Shown here: positions 5,361 to 12,198 of the stretch, in pieces | Position numbering within the stretch: position 1 is the stretch's first letter | How the letters are laid out: every line of letters starts with the position of its first letter | NCBI GenBank assembly: GCA_046756245.1 | Contig: JBHHVZ010000086.1 | Coordinates: 1-12,198, forward strand | Direction: 5' to 3' | Origin: G021776435 sp046756245 | Lineage (GTDB): Bacteria; Pseudomonadota; Alphaproteobacteria; Caulobacterales; Parvularculaceae | DNA length: 12,198 nucleotides | Notes under the pieces: model-generated | Told to the model about the DNA's origin: nothing | Seen by the model: the letters and a program-made list of their open reading frames with translations, nothing else | The model's database searches: none | Translations under genes and position numbers: made by a program

Positions 5361-7147
5361 CCGTTTACGCTGCTCCTCTCGCTGACATGCGCTTCGCTGC
5401 AACGAAGCTCGCAGGCTTCAATGAAATCGCCGGCCTGCCGGGCGGCGAGGATCTAAACGAAGAATTGCTTGAATCGATCCTCGAGGAAGGCGGCAAATTC
5501 GCCGCCGGCGTGCTGGCGCCGTTGAACCGCGTCGGCGATACGCAGGGCTCGCGCCTCGAAAACGGCGTCGTTGCAACGCCCGACGGCTGGGCCGAGGCCT
5601 ACAAGGCGTTTGTCGAAGGCGGCTGGAACGGCGTGCCGTTCGATCCCGACTATGGCGGGCAGGGACTGCCCTGGCTTGCAGCGACGGCGCTTCAGGACAT
5701 GTGGCATTCAGCCAGCATGGCCTTTTCATTGTGTCCGATGTTGACCCAGGCGGCGGTCGAGGCGATCAGCCGTTACGGTTCGCCGGAGCTGAAACGGCTC
5801 TATCTGCCGAAACTGGTGACGGGCGAATGGACCGGCACGATGTGCCTGACCGAGCCGCAGGCAGGCTCGGATCTCGCGGCGATCCGCACGCGCGCGGTTC
5901 CCGAAGGCGATCATTACCGGATCACCGGTCAGAAGATTTTCATCACCTATGGCGACCACGAACTGGCCGACAATATCGTTCATTCGGTTCTCGCGCGCCC
6001 GCCGGACGCGCCGCCGGGCGTGAAGGGCATATCGCTTTTCGTCGTGCCGAAATATCTCGTCGGCGAGAACGGCGAACTCGGCGCGCGCAACGATCTGCGC
6101 TGCGTTTCGCTCGAACATAAAATGGGCATCCATGCGAGCCCGACGGCGGTGATGTCCTACGGCGATAATGAGGGCGCGATCGGCTATCTGGTCGGCGAAG
6201 AGAGCAAGGGCCTGCAGCATATGTTTACGATGATGAACAATGCGCGGCTTTCGGTCGGCCTGCAGGGAGTCGCCGTCGCCGAACGCGCGATGCAGAATGC
6301 GGCGTCTTACGCGCGCGAGCGCGTGCAGGGGCGCGACATCGCCGGCGATGATCCGAACACGGTCGCCATCATCCGCCACCCCGATATTCGCCGCATGCTG
6401 ATGACCATGCGCGCGCTGACGGAGGCGAGCCGGGCGCTCGCTTATTTCGCGGCCGGCAGGCTCGATATCGCCAACCGCCATCCCGATACGGACGAGCGGC
6501 AGGCCGCGCAAGCGCAGGTCGATTTGCTGATCCCGGTGGTCAAAGGCTGGTGTTCGGAAATCGGTTCGGAAGCAGCAAGCCTTGGCGTGCAGATTCACGG
6601 CGGCATGGGCTATATCGAAGAAGCCGGCGCGGCGCAGTTCATGCGCGACGCCAAGATCGCCGAAATCTATGAGGGAACGAACGGCATTCAGGCCAATGAT
6701 CTGGTCGGACGCAAAGTCGTGCGCGACAGCGGCGCGGCGGCGCGCAAAATGATCGCCGCCATGCGCGCGCTTGACGCCGGGTTGGCGGATGCCGGCGATG
6801 ATCTGATGGGCTTGCGGCGCGCGCTCGGCGAGGGACTGGACAGGCTCGAAAACGCGACAGCCTGGCTTCTGGCGCATTATCCTGACGACCCGCGCGACGG
6901 GGCGGCCGGCGCGATGGACTATCTGCGTCTGTGGGGAACGGTGCTCGGCGGCTGGCTGATGGCGCGCGCCGCACTCGCCGCGCGGGCGGACCTCGAAGCG
7001 AATGAAGGCGATCCAAATTTCCTGCGCGCCAAAATCTTTACGGCGAAGTTTTACGGCGAACGCATCCTGCCGCGCGCGCGCGCTTATGAAGCTGCAGTTA
7101 CGGCCGGCGCCGATACGCTGATGGCGATGCCGGACGACGCGTTTTGA
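5357..7147 (+). CDS. Large acyl-CoA dehydrogenase, DmdC-type
   Basis: A 596-residue FAD flavoenzyme that forms an alpha,beta double bond in an acyl-CoA and passes electrons to ETF. An N-terminal helical domain (about 1-155) is followed by the middle beta domain with MCLTEPQAGSDL (162-173) and KIFITYGDHE (193-202), then the C-terminal helical domain. The predicted catalytic base is Glu439 in IYEGTNGIQ. An extra C-terminal domain (about 470-590) makes it longer than the usual 380-400 residues, as in DmdC (3-methylmercaptopropionyl-CoA dehydrogenase) and related proteins. ATG 5357 is the first possible start, since a TAG stands in frame at 5351. icmF follows after 58 bases, so a short straight- or branched-chain acyl-CoA is a likelier substrate here than methylmercaptopropionyl-CoA. 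That choice is inferred from context. Confidence 0.9.
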   Translation: MTVYAAPLADMRFAATKLAGFNEIAGLPGGEDLNEELLESILEEGGKFAAGVLAPLNRVGDTQGSRLENGVVATPDGWAEAYKAFVEGGWNGVPFDPDYGGQGLPWLAATALQDMWHSASMAFSLCPMLTQAAVEAISRYGSPELKRLYLPKLVTGEWTGTMCLTEPQAGSDLAAIRTRAVPEGDHYRITGQKIFITYGDHELADNIVHSVLARPPDAPPGVKGISLFVVPKYLVGENGELGARNDLRCVSLEHKMGIHASPTAVMSYGDNEGAIGYLVGEESKGLQHMFTMMNNARLSVGLQGVAVAERAMQNAASYARERVQGRDIAGDDPNTVAIIRHPDIRRMLMTMRALTEASRALAYFAAGRLDIANRHPDTDERQAAQAQVDLLIPVVKGWCSEIGSEAASLGVQIHGGMGYIEEAGAAQFMRDAKIAEIYEGTNGIQANDLVGRKVVRDSGAAARKMIAAMRALDAGLADAGDDLMGLRRALGEGLDRLENATAWLLAHYPDDPRDGAAGAMDYLRLWGTVLGGWLMARAALAARADLEANEGDPNFLRAKIFTAKFYGERILPRARAYEAAVTAGADTLMAMPDDAF

Positions 7148-7195
7148 TCTTGATGCGCCTGACCGAAACCGCAATGGCGCTGGAACACGATTGAT

Positions 7196-7200
7196 GAGGA
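7196..7200 (+). promoter_or_regulatory. Ribosome binding site that fixes the icmF start
   Basis: GAGGA ends five bases before the ATG at 7206. In-frame TTG (7191) and ATG (7194) codons lie just upstream of or overlap this site and have no Shine-Dalgarno of their own, so the ATG at 7206 is the likely start. Confidence 0.7.
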
Positions 7201-7205
7201 ATTCG

Positions 7206-10200
7206 ATGGCGGACGATATCGCAGTCGCTGAAAAGCCCGAGACCAAGCCATCCGCCTCAGGCGGCCGTCAGCGGAACAACGAAATCCGCTTTGTCACGGC
7301 GACCAGCCTTTTCGACGGCCATGACGCCGCCATCAACATCATGCGGCGCATCCTTCAGGCGTCGGGCGTCGAAGTCATTCATCTGGGCCACAACCGATCG
7401 GTGGACGAGATCGTCACCGCGGCGATTCAGGAAGATGTGCAGGGCGTCGCCGTCAGCTCCTACCAGGGCGGCCATATCGAATATTTCAAATATATGGTCG
7501 ACCTCCTGCGCGAACGCGGCGCCGGTCACATCAAGGTGTTCGGCGGCGGCGGCGGGGTCATCGTCAAGAGCGAGATCGAGGAGCTCGAAGCCTACGGAGT
7601 CGAACGGATTTATTCTCCCGAAGACGGCCAGCGCATGGGCCTTCAGGGCATGATCGACGACATGATCGCCCGCGCCAACTTCAATCCGGCGGAGGGAAAC
7701 CCTGTCGAAGTCGGCGCGCTTTCGGGTTCCGACTGGCGGCCGCTGGCGCGTTTCCTGACGCAGCTCGAACAGGACCGCATCGACGACAAGGCGCTGGCCG
7801 CGCTTGCGCGCGCTGCGGAGGCGCGCGACCGCGCGCCGGTCATCGGCGTCACCGGCACCGGCGGTTCGGGCAAGTCGTCGCTTTGCGACGAACTCGTGTG
7901 CCGGTTCCGGCTCGACAGCAGCGACTACAAAATAGCGATCCTTGCGATCGACCCGTCGCGGCGCAAGAGCGGCGGCGCGCTGCTCGGCGACCGCATTCGC
8001 ATGAACGCGATCAATGCGCCGGAAATCTTCATGCGCTCGATTGCGACGCGCGAGTCCGACAGCGAAGTGCCGAATTTCGTGCAAACCGCCGTCGACGCCT
8101 GCCAGGCGGCGGGATTCGATCTGATTATCGTCGAAACGCCGGGGATCGGGCAGGGCGATGCGGCGATCGCCGATCTCGCCGATGTATCGCTATACGTGAT
8201 GACGCCGGAATTCGGCGCGGCCTCGCAGCTCGAAAAAATCGACATGCTTGATTTCGCCGATCTGACAGCGATCAACAAGTTCGACCGCAAGGGCGCCGAA
8301 GACGCGCTGCGCGACGTGCGCAAGCAGGTGCAGCGCAACCGCGAAGATTTTACGAAACCGATTGAAGACATGCCGGTCTATGGCGCGATTGCGGCGCGCT
8401 ATCAGGACGACGGCGTAACCGGGCTCTATATGGGCCTGCGCGCCCAGCTTGAAAAGAAAGGCTTTAGCCTGCCCGAAACCCGGTTTGTGCCCAACGCGGC
8501 GCACATGTCGTCGTCGCGCGGCGCCATCGTGCCGGCTGCGCGCCAGCGCTATCTTGCCGAGATCGCCGAGGAGGTCCGCAACTACCACAAAACCGTCGCG
8601 GCCCAGTCGGCGCTCGCCCGCGAGATCCAGCAGCTTAAAGGCGCCAAAGCCATGCTCGCCGAAAGCGGCGCGAAGGGCGGCGACCTCGACCCGCTCATCG
8701 CCGAGCGCGAGGAAAAGCAGGATCTGCGCGCCCGCAAGCTCGTCGAAAACTGGCCGAAAATAAAGGAAAGTTATGCCGGCGACGAATATGTGGTGAAGAT
8801 CCGCGACAGGGAGATTCGCACCAAGCTTTCCCGGACCACGCTGTCGGGTACGGAGATCCGGAAAGTCGTCCTGCCGCGCTATGAAGACCATGGCGAACTT
8901 TTGCGCTGGATGCTCGCCGAAAATCTGCCGGGATCGTTTCCCTATACGGCCGGGGTTTTCGCTTTCAAACGCGAAAACGAAGATCCGACGCGCATGTTCG
9001 CCGGCGAGGGCGACCCGTTCCGCACCAATGCGCGCTTTAAATATCTGTCGAAAGATTCCGACGCCAAAAGGCTGTCGACGGCGTTCGATTCCGTCACGCT
9101 TTACGGCTGGGACCCGGATGAGCGGCCCGACATTTACGGCAAGGTCGGCAATTCCGGCGTGTCGGTTGCAACCCTTGACGACATGAAGGTCCTCTTCGAC
9201 GGATTCGACCTGTGTTCGCCGTCAACGTCGGTGTCGATGACGATCAACGGCCCGGCGCCGATGATTCTGGCTATGTTTTTAAACACCGCTATCGATCAGC
9301 AGCTCGAAAAATTCGTCGCCGAAAACAACCGCGAGCCGACCGACGAGGAGGCTGAAAAAATTCGCGCCTGGGCGCTCGAAACCGTGCGGGGCACCGTGCA
9401 GGCGGACATCCTGAAAGAAGATCAGGGCCAGAACACCTGCATTTTTTCAACGGAATTCGCGCTCAAGATGATGGGCGACATTCAGGAATATTTCGTCCAC
9501 AACAAGGTGCGCAATTTCTATTCCGTGTCGATTTCCGGCTATCACATCGCCGAAGCCGGGGCCAATCCGATCTCGCAACTTGCGTTCACGCTCGCCAATG
9601 GCTTTACGTTTGTAGAGTCCTATCTGGCGCGCGGCATGGATATCGACGATTTCGCGCCGAACCTTTCCTATTTCTTCTCGAACGGGATGGACCCGGAATA
9701 TTCAGTGATTGGGCGCGTCGCTCGCCGTATCTGGGCGATCGCCATGCGCTTCAAATACGGGGCGAACGAGCGGTCGCAGAAGCTGAAATATCACGTCCAG
9801 ACGTCGGGCCGCTCGCTGCACGCGCAGGAGATGGACTTCAACGACATCCGCACGACTCTGCAGGCCTTGATTGCGATCTACGACAACTGCAACAGCCTGC
9901 ACACCAACGCGTTTGACGAAGCCTATACGACGCCGACGGAGCATTCGGTGCGCCGCGCCATGGCGATCCAGATGATCATCAACCGCGAATGGGGGCTCGC
10001 GCAGAACGAAAACCCCAATCAGGGCGCTTTCATCATCGACGAACTTACCGACCTCGTCGAAGAAGCCGTTCTGCAGGAATTCGAACGCATCGCCGATCGC
10101 GGCGGCGTTCTGGGCGCGATGGAGACCGGCTATCAGCGCGGCAAGATCCAGGAAGAAAGCCTCCATTACGAGCGCAAGAAGCATGACGGTTCGTTGCCGA

Positions 10201-10484
10201 TCATTGGCGTCAACACTTTCCTCAATCCCGAGCAGGAAGAATTGCCCGCGCCGGTGCTGCAGCGCTCGACCAAAAAAGAAAAAGACAGCCAGATCGCCCG
10301 ACTGCGCGATTTCCAGAAACGCCACGCCGATGAAAGCGAAGAGGCGCGCCAGCGCTTGCGCGACGCCGTCGTCAATGACGAAAATGTCTTCGCGGTGCTG
10401 ATGGATGCGGTGCGCGTCTGTTCACTGGGTCAGATCAGCGACACGTTGTTCGAGGTCGGTGGCCAATATCGGCGGAACATGTGA
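7206..10484 (+). CDS. icmF: Fused isobutyryl-CoA mutase IcmF
   Basis: A 1092-residue adenosylcobalamin enzyme that interconverts isobutyryl-CoA and n-butyryl-CoA; some members also act on isovaleryl-/pivalyl-CoA. The domain order is that of IcmF. The B12-binding domain (about 25-160) has FDGHDAA with His39 as the lower cobalt ligand. The G-protein chaperone domain has the P-loop GVTGTGGSGKSS (214-225), DPSRRKSGGALLGDR, the Walker-B-like VETPGIGQGD and NKFD (357-360). A linker leads to the mutase TIM barrel, with GKVGNSGVS, the substrate-region motif SISGYHIAEAGANP (His780) and a long C-terminal helix. Length is normal for the family and there are no frameshifts. The GTPase part guards cofactor loading and ejects damaged cobalamin. 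The adenosyltransferase nearby fits as cofactor source, and the acyl-CoA dehydrogenase 58 bases upstream as metabolic partner. Substrate preference cannot be settled from motifs alone. Confidence 0.95.
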   Translation: MADDIAVAEKPETKPSASGGRQRNNEIRFVTATSLFDGHDAAINIMRRILQASGVEVIHLGHNRSVDEIVTAAIQEDVQGVAVSSYQGGHIEYFKYMVDLLRERGAGHIKVFGGGGGVIVKSEIEELEAYGVERIYSPEDGQRMGLQGMIDDMIARANFNPAEGNPVEVGALSGSDWRPLARFLTQLEQDRIDDKALAALARAAEARDRAPVIGVTGTGGSGKSSLCDELVCRFRLDSSDYKIAILAIDPSRRKSGGALLGDRIRMNAINAPEIFMRSIATRESDSEVPNFVQTAVDACQAAGFDLIIVETPGIGQGDAAIADLADVSLYVMTPEFGAASQLEKIDMLDFADLTAINKFDRKGAEDALRDVRKQVQRNREDFTKPIEDMPVYGAIAARYQDDGVTGLYMGLRAQLEKKGFSLPETRFVPNAAHMSSSRGAIVPAARQRYLAEIAEEVRNYHKTVAAQSALAREIQQLKGAKAMLAESGAKGGDLDPLIAEREEKQDLRARKLVENWPKIKESYAGDEYVVKIRDREIRTKLSRTTLSGTEIRKVVLPRYEDHGELLRWMLAENLPGSFPYTAGVFAFKRENEDPTRMFAGEGDPFRTNARFKYLSKDSDAKRLSTAFDSVTLYGWDPDERPDIYGKVGNSGVSVATLDDMKVLFDGFDLCSPSTSVSMTINGPAPMILAMFLNTAIDQQLEKFVAENNREPTDEEAEKIRAWALETVRGTVQADILKEDQGQNTCIFSTEFALKMMGDIQEYFVHNKVRNFYSVSISGYHIAEAGANPISQLAFTLANGFTFVESYLARGMDIDDFAPNLSYFFSNGMDPEYSVIGRVARRIWAIAMRFKYGANERSQKLKYHVQTSGRSLHAQEMDFNDIRTTLQALIAIYDNCNSLHTNAFDEAYTTPTEHSVRRAMAIQMIINREWGLAQNENPNQGAFIIDELTDLVEEAVLQEFERIADRGGVLGAMETGYQRGKIQEESLHYERKKHDGSLPIIGVNTFLNPEQEELPAPVLQRSTKKEKDSQIARLRDFQKRHADESEEARQRLRDAVVNDENVFAVLMDAVRVCSLGQISDTLFEVGGQYRRNM

Positions 10485-10511
10485 CGCCGAACGTTCGCTG
10501 ACGACCTGGGG

Positions 10512-10528
10512 GCCAACCAAAGGTTGGC
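10512..10528 (+). repeat. 7-bp hairpin between icmF and the double-cluster protein gene
   Basis: GCCAACC (10512-10518) and GGTTGGC (10522-10528) form a perfect stem around an AAA loop, 28 bases after the icmF stop. The following GTTGAT is not a T-tract, so it would be a weak terminator at best; it may lower readthrough or protect the 3' end of the icmF mRNA. The rest of this 101-base gap shows nothing else clear. Confidence 0.4.
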
Positions 10529-10585
10529 GTTGATACGGATGGCGTTGCGTAAACACTTATGAGCTGCGGTCAGCGAGAGCCTCCC

Positions 10586-11260
10586 ATGAAACTCGCGGAT
10601 ATAGGAACGGCGATTGAAGACTCCGGGCTCGCCTGGCGCGGCGCGCTGCATCCGGAACCGGGCGACATTCCGGACGGCGTTGCGGCGGAGACCATTATTC
10701 TCGTCGGGTTTTTAGGTGAAGAGGGCTGGGCCGTCTTCGAGGCGTCGCCCGAAGCGGCCGACGGCGCGCCCGATCCGCTTGACCGCTGGTCGGCGCGCCT
10801 TATCGGCGGGCTTGCACGGAAACTGGGCGCCGAGCCGCTGTTCGTTTTCGGCGGGCCACCATGGCTGCCGTTTCAGCGCTGGGCGCAAAAGGCCGAGCCA
10901 TTGCATCGCTCGCCGCTCGGCATGTTGATCCATCCCGATTACGGGCTGTGGCATTCCTGGCGCGGCGCGCTGGCGTTTCGCGAACGTTTCATTCCGCCGG
11001 AAACGCCGCCGCGCGCCCATCCGTGCGAAAGTTGCGCCGACAAACCATGCCTTTCAGCCTGTCCCGTCGGCGCCTTTACGCCCGGCGAATACAATGTCGC
11101 CGCCTGCGTATCTCATATCAGCGATGCGGCGGGCGCCGACTGCATGGAGGCGGGCTGCCGCGCGCGCCGCGCCTGTCCGGTTGGTCTTGAACATCGCTAT
11201 ACGGACGGTCAAGCGAAATATCACATGCGCGCCTTTCGACGCGCGCAGCAGCAAAAATAA
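10586..11260 (+). CDS. Double [4Fe-4S] cluster protein, QueG/reductive-dehalogenase-like
   Basis: A 224-residue protein with eight Cys in its C-terminal third, enough for two [4Fe-4S] clusters: C147, C150, C155 and C159-Pro form the first motif (spacing x2, x4, x3), and C174, C186, C191 and C197-Pro the second. This resembles the double-cluster domain of QueG (epoxyqueuosine reductase) and reductive dehalogenases, but the x4 gap differs from the usual x2. The N-terminal two thirds form a conserved domain (for example HPDYGLWHSWRGAL, 116-129) that I know as an uncharacterised family in alphaproteobacteria. It lacks the length of a full QueG. There is no signal peptide, so it is cytoplasmic. 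I chose ATG 10586, behind GCGAGAG; an upstream in-frame ATG at 10559 would add nine residues. It may be read through from icmF. A role in electron transfer to a corrinoid is a guess. Confidence 0.8.
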   Translation: MKLADIGTAIEDSGLAWRGALHPEPGDIPDGVAAETIILVGFLGEEGWAVFEASPEAADGAPDPLDRWSARLIGGLARKLGAEPLFVFGGPPWLPFQRWAQKAEPLHRSPLGMLIHPDYGLWHSWRGALAFRERFIPPETPPRAHPCESCADKPCLSACPVGAFTPGEYNVAACVSHISDAAGADCMEAGCRARRACPVGLEHRYTDGQAKYHMRAFRRAQQQK

Positions 11261-11281
11261 GCACAGCGCCGCAGTCGCCGG

Positions 11282-12070
11282 TTAGTCCGCGTCATAGTCT
11301 TCAATAATTTTCTGCAAGGCGTCTAAACCGTCTGTCAGCGCCGCCGGCCCGGGCTGCAGGATGATCGAAGATTTAATTTCGTAAATTCTGCGGTTTCGAA
11401 CCGCTGGAATCTCTGAAAAGCCCTCTCTGGCCGCAACGGTCTCCGGTTGAAATTTCTTTCCGCACCAGGAACCGATGATAACATCGGGCGCGGCGGCGGC
11501 GACGTCGGCGTGCGAGACGATTCGGTCCTTGCCGGCGCTTTCTCTGACGCGTTCCGGAAAAACGTAATCGCCGCCGGCGATCTCAATGAGTTCAGCCACC
11601 CATAAACTCGCCGAAATCAGCGGCGCGTCCCATTCCTCGAAAAAAATCTTCGGCCGTTTTGCAAAACTTTTCGCGCGTTTCCGCGCGCCATCGAGTCGCG
11701 CTTCGAGTTCCCCGATCAGCGCGTCGGCTCTGGCGCCGGCGCCGACAATGGCGCCGACCATGCGGATCATTCCGAAGACGCCGGCGATGCTGCGGTGATT
11801 GAATACATGAACCTGAAGCCCGGCGCGAATAAGATCGGCGACAATGTCGGCCTGCATGTCGGAAAAGGCGAAGACGAGATCCGGTTTCAGTGCTGCAATC
11901 TTTTCCGTGTCGGCGGAAGTGAAAGCGCTCACCCGCGGCTTGTCGCGACGCGCCCCGGGCGGGCGCACTACAAACCCCGAAACGCCGACAATTCGGTCCT
12001 GTTCGCCGAGCAGATAGAGAGTTTCGACGGTTTCCTCAGTCACGCAAACAATGCGGTCGGGCGGGTGCAT
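11282..12070 (-). CDS. BtuF-like cobalamin-binding protein without signal peptide
   Basis: A 262-residue periplasmic-binding-protein fold (COG0614/BtuF-FepB type). The sequence opens with PDRIVCVTEETVETLYLLGEQDRIVG, split here as PDRIVCVTEE and LYLLGEQDRIVG, then SAFTSADTEKIAALKPDLV, FFEEWDAPLIS, ELIEIAGG and DVIIGSWCG, all characteristic of the family that usually delivers cobalamin or ferric siderophores to an ABC importer. No signal peptide, lipobox or apolar N-terminal helix is seen from any possible start (12145 TTG, 12106 ATG, 12070 ATG). I prefer 12070 because the fold begins there, though no start has a good ribosome site. No permease or ATPase gene is nearby. Many homologues I recall are likewise leaderless, so it may be a cytoplasmic corrinoid-binding protein. 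It converges on the double-cluster gene with 21 bases between them. Confidence 0.82.
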   Translation of the reverse strand: MHPPDRIVCVTEETVETLYLLGEQDRIVGVSGFVVRPPGARRDKPRVSAFTSADTEKIAALKPDLVFAFSDMQADIVADLIRAGLQVHVFNHRSIAGVFGMIRMVGAIVGAGARADALIGELEARLDGARKRAKSFAKRPKIFFEEWDAPLISASLWVAELIEIAGGDYVFPERVRESAGKDRIVSHADVAAAAPDVIIGSWCGKKFQPETVAAREGFSEIPAVRNRRIYEIKSSIILQPGPAALTDGLDALQKIIEDYDAD

Positions 12071-12121
12071 AGGGTTGTCGCGATTGTCGTCGACAGTTTT
12101 GATCATCGTAACATAGGAAAG

Positions 12122-12141
12122 CCAATAGCCGCCGCTATTGG
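12122..12141 (-). terminator. Hairpin just after tRNA-Phe
   Basis: A perfect 8-bp stem, CCAATAGC and GCTATTGG with a four-base loop, begins five bases after the tRNA 3' end. On the minus strand CTTTCCT follows, a short interrupted T-run. It could end the tRNA transcript or protect its 3' trailer, and would leave the BtuF-like gene needing its own promoter or readthrough. Confidence 0.5.
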
Positions 12142-12146
12142 TCAAG

Positions 12147-12198
12147 TGGTGCCCAGGGGCGGAATCGAACCACCGACACGCGGATTTTCAGTCCGCTG
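12147..12198 (-). tRNA. tRNA-Phe (GAA), 5' part outside the window
   Basis: The visible 52 bases correspond to tRNA positions 25-76. The anticodon stem GCGGA/TCCGC encloses the loop CTGAAAA with anticodon GAA. The T-arm GGTGG-TTCGATT-CCGCC is regular, followed by the acceptor 3' strand CCTGGGC, discriminator A and an encoded CCA. The acceptor 5' strand and D-arm, about 24 bases, lie beyond the right edge. Confidence 0.96.

Noticed and set aside
5726..7246. A 506-codon open frame on the minus strand opposite the acyl-CoA dehydrogenase
   Set aside because: It runs antisense to a clear flavoenzyme gene, its translation is rich in Arg, His and Ala with no recognisable domain, and such long shadow frames are expected in GC-rich DNA.
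7257..8891. Long minus-strand open frames opposite the icmF B12 and G-protein domains
   Set aside because: They mirror the codon structure of icmF and have low-complexity translations; icmF is unambiguous.
10530..10543. A second FNR-like site before the double-cluster protein gene
   Set aside because: Only the left half (TTGAT) and two bases of the right half match the consensus, which is not enough.
12147..12198. tRNA-Phe 3' end as an attachment site for an integrated element
   Set aside because: No integrase, no repeated copy of the tRNA end and no foreign-looking genes occur in the window.

Overview
This window is GC-rich chromosomal DNA from what is most likely an alphaproteobacterium. 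That placement rests on base composition and on how the proteins resemble families I remember from that class; it was not tested by a search. I see no mobile element, integrase or CRISPR array, and apart from the two genes cut by the window edges every gene looks intact.

Left part (1-2428, minus strand). Three genes are packed as one operon: an extended SDR of the 3-beta-hydroxysteroid dehydrogenase/HpnA-like type, a second NAD-dependent epimerase/dehydratase overlapping it by 4 bases (ATGA), and 14 bases later a radical SAM enzyme that runs off the left edge. A near-perfect FNR/FixK-type box (2509-2522) lies upstream and suggests oxygen-linked control. The 510-base divergent region 2429-2938 holds no convincing gene, but it contains this box, a strong hairpin, an 8-bp inverted repeat and two 9-bp tandem duplications.

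Middle part. pcm (protein-L-isoaspartate methyltransferase, plus strand) converges on a PduO-type cobalamin adenosyltransferase gene. Their stop codons are 8 bases apart and lie in one shared hairpin. The adenosyltransferase follows a LysR-type regulator on the minus strand. The regulator has a recognisable sigma70-like promoter overlaid by three TGCAT-type half-sites, so it is probably autoregulated.

Right part. Divergent from the regulator is a large DmdC-type acyl-CoA dehydrogenase, preceded by a five-codon mini-ORF whose stop overlaps its start. It is followed by icmF, the fused isobutyryl-CoA mutase (B12 domain + G-protein chaperone + mutase), then a small protein with two predicted [4Fe-4S] clusters of the QueG/reductive-dehalogenase-like type. 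Convergent to these is a BtuF-like cobalamin-binding protein with no signal peptide, just downstream of a tRNA-Phe cut by the right edge.

How they fit together. Four neighbouring genes point to adenosylcobalamin: the adenosyltransferase makes the cofactor, IcmF uses and repairs it, and the BtuF-like protein may bind corrinoids. The double-cluster protein could supply electrons to cob(II)alamin; this last link is inference. The acyl-CoA dehydrogenase would feed or drain the branched/straight short-chain acyl-CoA pool that IcmF isomerises, under the LysR regulator.
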